64,000 bases of DNA from Archangium lipolyticum (GTDB lineage Bacteria; Myxococcota; Myxococcia; Myxococcales; Myxococcaceae): positions 290,220-354,219 of the forward strand of contig NZ_JANKBZ010000010.1 of NCBI RefSeq assembly GCF_024623785.1, written 5' to 3'. A model generated the notes under the pieces. It did not search any database. It was not told the origin of the DNA and worked only from the letters and a program-made list of their open reading frames with translations. How positions within the stretch are numbered: position 1 is the first letter of the stretch; each line of letters opens with the position of its first letter. A program made the translations under genes and the position numbers. Positions 16,632 to 23,973 of the stretch are shown here, piece after piece.

Positions 16632-17171
16632 ATGCCTTCCACCATGGAGCCATTCACTGGTGAGCAGCGGGAGGCGCTGGAGGCCCTCTACCGGCGCATC
16701 GACGAGCGGGTCTCATCCACCACCGGGAGCCATGCCTGGTGGCCCTGCCGGAAGGGCTGTGACCACTGTTGCCGCCACCTGGCGGCGCCACTGACCGTCA
16801 CCCGCTGGGAGTGGACATACCTCTGGGAGGGCTTCCAGGCCCTGTCACCGGAGGTGCAGGCGGAGATCCGCGCCCGTGTGGCCGGGCTGGCCGGCACGGA
16901 GCGTCCCTACACCTGCCCGTTCCTCGACCGCGAGTCCGGGAGCTGCCGGGTGTACGCGCACCGGCCCCTGCTCTGCCGTACGTATGGCTTCTACCTGAGC
17001 CGGGGCACGGGCAACTGGTGCCACTTCATCCGCGAGCTGCTCGACCAGCACGGGGACGGGGACATCCTCTGGGGCAACCAGGACTCCCTGGAGGAGACCC
17101 TGGCGCGGTCGAGCGGTGGCACCCTCTCGCTCTTCGAGTGGTTCGAGGCCCACCCTACTGCGGGGTGTTGA
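16632..17171 (+). CDS. YkgJ-family cysteine cluster protein
   Basis: A 179-residue protein with the zinc/iron-chelating CxxCxxCC-type cluster: WWPCRKGCDHCCRHL near residue 40, CPFLDRESGSCRVYAHRPLLCRTYG in the middle and NWCHF further on. These are the eight cysteines expected of the family (formerly UPF0153). The exact biochemical role is unsettled. MPSTMEPF offers ATGs at 16632 and 16644; no strong Shine-Dalgarno distinguishes them. The 3' end overlaps the convergent CBS-domain gene by 17 bases. Confidence 0.82.
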   Translation: MPSTMEPFTGEQREALEALYRRIDERVSSTTGSHAWWPCRKGCDHCCRHLAAPLTVTRWEWTYLWEGFQALSPEVQAEIRARVAGLAGTERPYTCPFLDRESGSCRVYAHRPLLCRTYGFYLSRGTGNWCHFIRELLDQHGDGDILWGNQDSLEETLARSSGGTLSLFEWFEAHPTAGC

Positions 17172-17574
17172 GCTCCCGGAGCACCTCGCCCGTGTGTTTC
17201 GCCTCGCCCGGCACCGTGGCCAGGTCATCCAGGCTGATGAGGCCCACCGGCTTCTTGTACGTGTCGAGCACCACCAGGCGTCTCACCGCCTTCTCCTCCA
17301 TCAGGTGCTCGGCCTCGGAGAGGGGGGCGTCCGCGTCACAGGTGATGACGGTATGGGTCATCGCCTCGCGCACGGGCGTGTGGTTCGGGTCCTTGCCCGC
17401 CGCCGTCGCGCGCACGGTGATGTCCCGGTCCGTCAGCATCCCCACGAGCTGGGCTCCGTCCATGACGGGCAACGCCCCGATGCCGAACGAGCGCATCCGC
17501 TCGGCCGCCAGGCGCAGGGGTGCATCCGCTTCGATCGTCTCCAGGTTCTTCGTCATCAGCTCGCCGATTCGCAT
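17155..17574 (-). CDS. Tandem CBS-domain protein
   Basis: A 139-residue protein made of two CBS domains that together form one Bateman module. Domain 1 (about 5-60) has VMDGAQLVGMLTDRDITVR and domain 2 (about 70-125) has VVLDTYKKPVGLISLDDLA. Such stand-alone modules usually bind adenine nucleotides and act as energy or stress sensors. No catalytic domain is attached. The start MRIGELM is typical. It ends inside the 3' end of the convergent YkgJ gene. Confidence 0.9.
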   Translation of the reverse strand: MRIGELMTKNLETIEADAPLRLAAERMRSFGIGALPVMDGAQLVGMLTDRDITVRATAAGKDPNHTPVREAMTHTVITCDADAPLSEAEHLMEEKAVRRLVVLDTYKKPVGLISLDDLATVPGEAKHTGEVLRELNTPQ

Positions 17575-17658
17575 CCAACCTCTCCTCGGGGCGGCAGGTG
17601 CCCCGTGTGCTTCTCCCTACCTGGCTGCAACGCCCATGCCTCCCGTGCCGCCCCGGTC

Positions 17659-18624
17659 TCAGGCTGGAGCCGGCAGCTCGGGCGCGGAGGCCGGGCTCAG
17701 CCATGCGAAGTCCGGCATCCGTTCGTGGAGGTACTCCCGCATGCTCGCGAGCAGCCCGGCTTCCACCTGGCGCGCCCGCTCGCGGCTGACCCGGAAATGC
17801 TCGCCGATGGTCTTCAGGGTCTCCGGCTCCTCGGCGAGCAGCCGGTGCTCCAGGATGTAGCGCTCGCGCTCGTCGCGCACCTCGCGGGCGAAGGCGTGGG
17901 CCTTCTCCTGGAACCAGCGCGTGAGCTCCCTCTGCCCCAGCTCCTCGTCCACGGTCGGCGTGCCCGAGGACAGCGCCCGTCCCGGTGCCGGGCGGCCCTG
18001 GTCATCCTCGGGTGGCACGTCGAGCCGGACGTCGTCCTGCCGCAGCCGCTGGTCCATCTCGACGACGTCCTGCTCGGTGACGCCCAGCCGCGCTGCCAGC
18101 AGGCTGGGGGTCGCCTCCTGGCCCGAAGCAAGCAGGCGGCCTTCCTCCTCACGCATCCGGAAGAAGAGTTTGCGCTGCACGTCCGTGGTCCCCAGCTTCA
18201 CCAACCGCCAGTTCTCGATGATGGAGCGCAGCAGGTAGGCGCGGATCCACCAGGCGGCATAGGTGCACAGCCGCACGCCGCGCTCGGGCTGGAAGCGCTC
18301 CACGGCGAGGACGAGGCCGAGGTTGCCCTCCTGGATGAGGTCCATCAGGAGCAGGGGAGGGCGGTGGTGCTCGCGTGCCAGCTTCACCACCAGCCGCAGG
18401 TTCGAGGCCACCAGCCGGGCCCGGGCCTTCATGTCACCGGATTCCCGGAACCGCCGGGCGAGCGACGCCTCCTCTTCCCGGGACAGGAGGGGGTGGCGCC
18501 TCACCTCCGCCAGCCACGTCCCGAGCAGCACCCGGTCACCAGGCGTCATCTCTCCCCGGTGGGAGGGGGGCGACCTCGACGACCGCGCGAGTCGGGTGGG
18601 GCGGAAGTGGTGGTCCGGCGGCAT
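17659..18624 (-). CDS. RpoH-like sigma-70 family factor
   Basis: A 321-residue sigma factor. Region 2 is present as DLIQEGNLGLVLAVERF, GVRLCTYAAWWIRAYLLRSI and ENWRLVKLGTT. Region 4 is ERYILEHRLLAEEPETLKTI plus GEHFRVSRERARQVEAGLL. Lack of region 1.1 and overall length resemble RpoH and the myxobacterial SigB/SigC-type alternative factors that act in heat stress or development. GGGAGG seven bases upstream favours the start at 18624. An in-frame ATG at 18549 (MTPGDRVLL) lies right before region 1.2 with GGGGAG only two bases upstream, and is the alternative. Confidence 0.85.
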   Translation of the reverse strand: MPPDHHFRPTRLARSSRSPPSHRGEMTPGDRVLLGTWLAEVRRHPLLSREEEASLARRFRESGDMKARARLVASNLRLVVKLAREHHRPPLLLMDLIQEGNLGLVLAVERFQPERGVRLCTYAAWWIRAYLLRSIIENWRLVKLGTTDVQRKLFFRMREEEGRLLASGQEATPSLLAARLGVTEQDVVEMDQRLRQDDVRLDVPPEDDQGRPAPGRALSSGTPTVDEELGQRELTRWFQEKAHAFAREVRDERERYILEHRLLAEEPETLKTIGEHFRVSRERARQVEAGLLASMREYLHERMPDFAWLSPASAPELPAPA

Positions 18625-18772
18625 GCGGGCACCTCCCAGCGCGTCACGGTCGATCTGCGACCGCCGCTGCCGTGATGCAGCAAGCGTGCGAGGTGCTGCT
18701 CCTCCGGGAGGTGCCTCGGGTCGTCCGCAAATCCTGCACGCGTGCGTGCGGCTGGATGCAGAAGGTGCGGCT

Positions 18773-19168
18773 TCAGGCGCGGTGGCGCACCTTCGAGTCG
18801 AGGCTGAGGGGGCCCGCGCCGATGAGCAGGGCCGCGAACATCACCGCGAAGTAGAGCAGCGCCAGCTCCATGCGCGCGAACGGATCCGCCCGATGGCGGT
18901 AGAGCGCCACCACCATGGTGAAGGTGGCGAAGGCCGCCGCCGGCCGGGTGAAGAGTCCCACCGCCACCAGCAGGCCGCCCACCAGCTCCGCCAGGGCCGC
19001 ACACCAGGCGAAGAAGGTGGGGTAGGGGAAGCCGAGCGCCGCGACGCCCCTGGCGAACTGATCCACGCCTCCCGTCACCTTCGGAAGCCCATGGAGCAGG
19101 GCCAGCGTCAAGCCGAACACCACCCGCACCGCCGTCCAGCCCACCACGGCTCCTCGCGAGCCCATCAT
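18773..19168 (-). CDS. DoxX-family membrane protein
   Basis: A 131-residue protein with four membrane helices: GWTAVRVVFGLTLALLHG, FFAWCAALAELVGGLLVAVG, AAAFATFTMVVALY and LALLYFAVMFAALLIG. Gly and Glu positions in the helices (LHGLPKV, AELVGG) follow the DoxX pattern. Family members are often tied to redox or thiol stress. The ATG overlaps the stop of the NtrC-type regulator by ATGA, so it is co-translated with a response regulator, which is unusual for this family. Its last codons end 148 bases before the sigma-factor start. Confidence 0.83.
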   Translation of the reverse strand: MMGSRGAVVGWTAVRVVFGLTLALLHGLPKVTGGVDQFARGVAALGFPYPTFFAWCAALAELVGGLLVAVGLFTRPAAAFATFTMVVALYRHRADPFARMELALLYFAVMFAALLIGAGPLSLDSKVRHRA

Positions 19169-20667
19169 GATTCACTCCCTCCGGGGGTCGAGTCCTTCTC
19201 CGCGCCACGGCGGATGCCCAGTGCCTTCATCTTCTTGTAGAAGTGACCCCGTTCGAGGTCGAGCAATCGCGCCGCCTCGGTGACGTTGTCCTGCGTATGC
19301 GAGAGCGTGTGCAGGATGATCTCCCGCTCGGCGTCCTCCACCTGCTCGCGGAAGGTACGGTCCACGCGGGGCCGGAAGCCGCTGGCGGGAGCCGCCGGAG
19401 CGGGAGCCACCGGCGCCGCGGCGGGAACCGGCGGGGGAGGGGCCCGGGGCGCGGAGGCCGTGGCTCCGGAGGCATCGGCTGGAGGCGGTGGCGGCACGGT
19501 GCCCCTGCCGCGCGGCAACAGCTCGGCGGCCTCGTATCCGGCGACGATGGGGCCCTCGCAGAGGATGGCCAGCCGCTCCACCAGGTTGCGCAGCTCCCGC
19601 ACGTTGCCCGGGTAGTCGTAGGCGGCCATCACCGCCAGCGCCTCTGGAGACAGCGACAGCGGCCGGCGCCCGTTGCGCGCGCACGCCTCCTTCAGGAAGG
19701 CGTCGATCAGCGAGGGCAGGTCCTCCCGCCGCTCGCGCAGGGGGGGCGAGTGAATCTGCACCACGTTGATGCGGTAGTAGAGGTCCTCGCGGAACCGCCC
19801 CGCTTCGATCTCCTTCTCCAGGTTCTTGTTCGTCGCGGCGATGACGCGCACGTCCACCTTGAGGGTCTCCGTGCCGCCCACCCGCTCCAGCTCGCCCTCC
19901 TGCAGCACGCGCAGCAGCTTGGCCTGCATGGCCTGGGGCATGTCGCCGATCTCATCCAGGAAGAGCGTGCCCTCGTGGGCCAGCTCGAACTTGCCCCGGC
20001 GCACGCTCACCGCGCCGGTGAAGGCCCCCTTCTCGTGGCCGAACAGCTCGCTCTCGATGAGCTCGTGCGGCACCGCCGCGCAGTTGAGCTTCACGAAGGG
20101 CCCGTTCTTGCGCTTCGAGTTCTGGTGCAACGCCCGGGCGATCAGCTCCTTGCCGGTGCCGTTCTCGCCGGTGATGAGCACCCGGCCCTCGGAGGGCGCC
20201 GTGCGCTGGATGAGCGAGAAGATGCGCTGCATGGCCGGGCCACTGCCCACCATGTCGTAGCGGCCCACCTCCGCGCGCAGCGCCCGCAGCTCCTCCATGA
20301 CGGCCTGGTGCTTGAGCGCGTTGCGCAGCGCCACCAGCAGCCGGTCCCGGGCGATGGGCTTCTCCAGGAAGTCCCGCGCGCCCAGCTGCGTGGCCTTCAC
20401 CGCCGTGTCGATGGTGCCGTGCCCGGACATCATGATGACGGGCAGCTCCGGCCTGCTCTCCATCAGCCGGCCCAGCACCGTCAGCCCGTCCATGTCCGGC
20501 ATCTTCACGTCCATCAACACCACGTCCACCGGGCGCGCGGACACCACGTCCAGGGCCACCTGGCCGCTGGCCGCCAGCTCCGTGCGGTAGCCCGCCAGCT
20601 GCAGCGACGTCTGGAGGGTCAGGAGGATGTTCTTCTCGTCATCGACGATGAGGACGGTGGCGGGCAT
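19165..20667 (-). CDS. NtrC-family sigma-54-dependent response regulator
   Basis: A 500-residue regulator. The receiver domain has TVLIVDDEKNI and the phosphorylatable Asp in VVLMDVKMPDMDG. The AAA+ domain has GENGTGKELIARAL (Walker A), the sigma-54 loop GAFTGA and GTLFLDEIGDM (Walker B). A proline/alanine linker leads to a Fis-type HTH (NVTEAARLLDLERGHFYKKM). I start at the ATG just before the receiver; an in-frame ATG at 20727 has AAGGAGG twelve bases upstream and could be used. The gene is divergent from the histidine kinase at 20791 (123 bases apart) and coupled to doxX, so kinase and regulator may be cognate. Confidence 0.92.
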   Translation of the reverse strand: MPATVLIVDDEKNILLTLQTSLQLAGYRTELAASGQVALDVVSARPVDVVLMDVKMPDMDGLTVLGRLMESRPELPVIMMSGHGTIDTAVKATQLGARDFLEKPIARDRLLVALRNALKHQAVMEELRALRAEVGRYDMVGSGPAMQRIFSLIQRTAPSEGRVLITGENGTGKELIARALHQNSKRKNGPFVKLNCAAVPHELIESELFGHEKGAFTGAVSVRRGKFELAHEGTLFLDEIGDMPQAMQAKLLRVLQEGELERVGGTETLKVDVRVIAATNKNLEKEIEAGRFREDLYYRINVVQIHSPPLRERREDLPSLIDAFLKEACARNGRRPLSLSPEALAVMAAYDYPGNVRELRNLVERLAILCEGPIVAGYEAAELLPRGRGTVPPPPPADASGATASAPRAPPPPVPAAAPVAPAPAAPASGFRPRVDRTFREQVEDAEREIILHTLSHTQDNVTEAARLLDLERGHFYKKMKALGIRRGAEKDSTPGGSES

Positions 20668-20790
20668 GGGGCGCACCGTTCCGGAAATCCGTGGGTCATT
20701 CAAGGGTCGCGGGAGGTGGGGAACCATCCCACTCGTTCGCCTCCTTGCTTTGTAGCTTCAGTCGATTCCGAACACACTCATCCTCTCTTC

Positions 20791-22734
20791 ATGGCGAGCA
20801 CATCCGACCCGAGGCCCGTGACCCCTGGTGAACACATGCCGCTGGTGCCAGGCGAGACACGGCGGAGGTCGCATAACTGGCTCACGCCGCTGCTGGACGG
20901 ATTCCTCTCGGAGCACCTGCGCCGGGCTCCTCCCTCCGAGCTCCTGCGCAACCGGGTGCTGGTCGGCACCAGCGTGTTCGCCCTGGTGCAGACGTTGCTG
21001 TACCTGGTCTCCGAACCCTTCAGGCCCGCCCACGTGCCCATGATGGCCGTGAGCCTGTGCTACGCGACCGTGCTCGTGCTGGCGCGCAGGGTCACCTCGC
21101 TCCTCCTTCCGGGGACGATCCTGTGCGTGACCGCGGCGGTGTGCCTGGTGTCCACCACGTTCATCAGCGGCACCCTTCTGGGGGGCACCCACGCCACGAG
21201 CATGCTGCTCCCCGTCTTCGCGGTGTACATGGTGGGCCCGCGCCTGGGGCTCCTCATCACCGCCTTCGCCTCCATCTGCGTGGGGCTTGGCCACCCCCTC
21301 TACCGCACGTACTTCGGCGGCGACCTCACGCCCCTCTCTCCGGAGGATTTCCACAACGCGCACATCTCCGCGGCCCTCGCCCTCATGGGAGCGTGGCTGC
21401 TGGGGACGCTGCACAGCACCTCGCGCGATGCGGCGCAGGCGGAGCTCGAGCGGACGTTGAGGAGCCTGCGTGAGAGCGAGGGCAAGCTGCTCAGCGTCAT
21501 CGAGAGCACCGATGACCTGGTCTGCTCGGTCGACACCCAGAAGCGCATCATCACCGTCAACGCGGCGTTGCGGCGGACCTACCTCGCCCATTACGGCCAC
21601 GAGCTGCTCTGCGGGCAGGACTTCTTCGCCAACATGTCGCCGGGGTTCCATGAGCGCTGGTCCCCGCGGCTGGACAAGGCACTCAGCGGGGAACACGTGC
21701 GGCTCGAGGATGAATACGAGGTGCGGGACGGAGTCCTCGTGTTGGATGTCTCGCTCAGTCCCATCGTGGGCGCGGAGGGGAGGGTGACGGGCCTGACCCT
21801 CTCCGCGCGGGACGTCACGGAGCGCAAGGCGGCCGAGGCCCGGCTGCGCGACATGCACCGCACCCTGGTGGATGTGTCCCGCCAGGCGGGCATGGCGGAG
21901 GTCGCCACGGGCGTGCTGCACAACGTGGGCAACACGCTCAACAGCGTCAACACCTCGGTCGGCTTGATGAAGGATCAGCTCCGCTCCTCGCGGATGTCCG
22001 GCCTGGTCAAGGCCGCCGAGCTGCTGCGCGAGCACGCCCAGGAGCTGGGAACCTTCCTCACCGCGGATCCTCGCGGGCAGCGGCTCCCGAGCTACCTCAT
22101 CGCCGTGACGAAGGAGATGGAGAAGGAGCGTGAGACGCTGCTACGGGAGGTGAGCGATCTGAGCGAGAGCGTCGATCACATCAAGTCCATCGTGTGCATG
22201 CAGCAGAAGCACGCGCGCGCCGCCGGGGTGGTGGAGCGGCTGCCGGTGCCTCAGCTCATCGAGGAGGCCCTGCGCCTTCAGGCTGGCTCGTTCGAGAGCG
22301 AGGGCATCCGCATCGAGCGGGACTATGCCGACGTCCCTCCCATCCTCGTGGACCGGCACAAGCTGTTGCAGATCCTCATCAACCTGCTGAGCAACGCGCG
22401 GCATGCGCTGCTGGAGAGCAGCACCCCGGACAAGCGCCTGGTCATCCATGTCCGGCTGGATGCCAGGGAAAGGTGGTTGCTCATCGAGGTGACCGACACG
22501 GGGGTGGGCATCGCGCCGGAGCACCTGCCGCGCCTCTTCTCCCAGGGGTTCACGACCCGGGAGACCGGGCATGGCTTCGGGCTGCACAGCAGCGCGTTGG
22601 CGGCCACGGAGATGAACGGGCGCCTGTCCTGCACGAGCGCGGGACGGGGCCTGGGTGCCACCTTCACGCTCGGGCTACCGGTGGAAGAGTCCCCCGAGGG
22701 GAGGCTCAGCGGCGGACGGCCTCGAGGTAGATGA
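20791..22734 (+). CDS. Membrane PAS-domain sensor histidine kinase
   Basis: A 647-residue kinase. Residues about 50-215 form five or six membrane helices (VLVGTSVFALVQTLLYLVS, LLLPGTILCVTAAVCLVS, GLLITAFASICVGLG). A PAS domain follows (SVIESTDDLVCSVDTQKRII). A phosphoacceptor helix has ATGVLHNVGNTLNSV with the likely His. The ATPase domain has LLSNARHAL (N box), DTGVGIAPEHL (G1) and TGHGFGLHSS (G2). It is divergent from the NtrC-type regulator, the natural partner. The C-terminus overlaps the convergent methyltransferase gene by 29 bases. Confidence 0.88.
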   Translation: MASTSDPRPVTPGEHMPLVPGETRRRSHNWLTPLLDGFLSEHLRRAPPSELLRNRVLVGTSVFALVQTLLYLVSEPFRPAHVPMMAVSLCYATVLVLARRVTSLLLPGTILCVTAAVCLVSTTFISGTLLGGTHATSMLLPVFAVYMVGPRLGLLITAFASICVGLGHPLYRTYFGGDLTPLSPEDFHNAHISAALALMGAWLLGTLHSTSRDAAQAELERTLRSLRESEGKLLSVIESTDDLVCSVDTQKRIITVNAALRRTYLAHYGHELLCGQDFFANMSPGFHERWSPRLDKALSGEHVRLEDEYEVRDGVLVLDVSLSPIVGAEGRVTGLTLSARDVTERKAAEARLRDMHRTLVDVSRQAGMAEVATGVLHNVGNTLNSVNTSVGLMKDQLRSSRMSGLVKAAELLREHAQELGTFLTADPRGQRLPSYLIAVTKEMEKERETLLREVSDLSESVDHIKSIVCMQQKHARAAGVVERLPVPQLIEEALRLQAGSFESEGIRIERDYADVPPILVDRHKLLQILINLLSNARHALLESSTPDKRLVIHVRLDARERWLLIEVTDTGVGIAPEHLPRLFSQGFTTRETGHGFGLHSSALAATEMNGRLSCTSAGRGLGATFTLGLPVEESPEGRLSGGRPRGR

Positions 22735-23668
22735 GGTTGCCGACATCGTCCCGGAAGAGCCGGTGGGTGGCCAGCTCGCTCCGGGGGATGTCCTGGAGCC
22801 ACTCCCGCACTTCGTGCTCCTCCCGGTAGATGAGCCACCAGTCCATGAAGGCTTCCATGTAGGCCTTGCATCCGGAGTCGAAGGTGGCGTCGATGTAGTT
22901 GGCGAGCAGCAGCTTCCCACCGGGGCGCAGCATCGAGAAGAGCGTCCGGGTCAGCCGGATGGCGATGGGCTGGGGCAGGTAGTCGTAGAGCCCCGCCGCG
23001 TAGATGAAGTCCAGGTCGGAGAATGCCAGCTGTCCTCTCAGCACGGCCTTGACGGAGCCGGGGACGGCCTCGATGCCGAGCGGCACCAGCTCCCGCTGGA
23101 CCACCGCCAGGCTCTTCGGGTCCTGGTCGACCGCCAGGAACCGGCCGAGCCGCCGCTCCCGCACGGCCTGGGAGAGATGGGCCTCCCTCAGGTGTCCGCA
23201 GGCCAGTGAGAGGACGCGTGCATCCGGTACCTCCTCCGCGAGATCGTTGATCCGCCGGGCCAGCAGATCCCTCCGCCCGCGGAGGCTGACGGCACTCGGC
23301 TGCTCGTACATGAACTGGCAGAGCTCCTGTCCCAGCTTCGAGGCGCGGGCCCGCTCCGGCATCTCGGTCTGGTACATGAGATCGAGCAGCACCGCGTCTC
23401 CCGCGTAGCCTCGCGGTCTCGCGAAGCTCCGGCGGGCGATGGGATCCTGATGCACGAGCTCCCGGAGCGGGTGGGTGAGGCAGTCGCGGCAGAACTGTTT
23501 CCAGTCCTCGCCATCCAGCACGGAGCGCGCATGTCCCAGCGTGGAGAACAGGAGCTGCATTCCCTTCCGGGTCTCGCCCCCGGCGAGCGCGTCACAGGCC
23601 TGGTCCAGCCCCGAGCCCACCTCCTGTGTTCCCCACTCCACGCCTTCCTCTCGGACTAACGCTTGCAT
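22706..23668 (-). CDS. Class I SAM-dependent methyltransferase (possibly PhcB-like)
   Basis: A 320-residue protein. VLSLACGHLREAHLSQAV is motif I (glycine loop), FLAVDQDPKSLAVV gives the acidic residue of motif II, DLDFIYAAGLYDYL motif IV and LRPGGKLLLANY motif V. The N-terminal helical part holds RPRGYAGDAVLLDLMY. I recall a GYAGD segment from proteins annotated as making 3-hydroxypalmitic acid methyl ester (PhcB), a quorum signal in Ralstonia. That resemblance is by eye and weak. Its 3' end overlaps the convergent histidine kinase. Confidence 0.75.
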   Translation of the reverse strand: MQALVREEGVEWGTQEVGSGLDQACDALAGGETRKGMQLLFSTLGHARSVLDGEDWKQFCRDCLTHPLRELVHQDPIARRSFARPRGYAGDAVLLDLMYQTEMPERARASKLGQELCQFMYEQPSAVSLRGRRDLLARRINDLAEEVPDARVLSLACGHLREAHLSQAVRERRLGRFLAVDQDPKSLAVVQRELVPLGIEAVPGSVKAVLRGQLAFSDLDFIYAAGLYDYLPQPIAIRLTRTLFSMLRPGGKLLLANYIDATFDSGCKAYMEAFMDWWLIYREEHEVREWLQDIPRSELATHRLFRDDVGNLIYLEAVRR

Positions 23669-23928
23669 GTCTGTGTCTCCCGGATCTCTACATGCTGAAA
23701 GGCAAAACCTCTAAGGTATGCATCGTGCATCACGGAGCGTGAAGGTCCGCCTCGTGGCTGTCCCTGGGCCCGATGAGAGGCTCGTCCCGAGCTTCGTCTG
23801 GCATCCGGGGGAGCGAGAGGAGTCATTACCACCGCCGCCCATCACGCTCACCGCCAGGATGCCTGGCATTGGCGCGGCTCAGTAATAGACGCCCGTCGTT
23901 GAAGGGGACTTCCCGTTCTTTGAAGAAA
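23669..23928. other. Intergenic region without a recognised gene
   Basis: This stretch lies upstream of the methyltransferase start. I see no ORF with coding character, only short AT-rich patches that could hold the methyltransferase promoter. The strong hairpin at its right end is listed separately. Confidence 0.5.
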
Positions 23929-23967
23929 GCGGCACCGGCGCGGTGATTCACCCCGTGCCGGTGCCGC
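23929..23967 (-). terminator. Intrinsic terminator of the PAS/GAF histidine kinase
   Basis: GCGGCACCGGCGCGG (23929-23943) pairs with CCGTGCCGGTGCCGC (23953-23967) in 14 of 15 positions, with a G-T wobble at the other. On the minus strand it starts seven bases after the kinase stop and is followed by TTTCTTC, a fair T-rich tail for a GC-rich genome. Confidence 0.75.
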
Positions 23968-23973
23968 GTTTCC

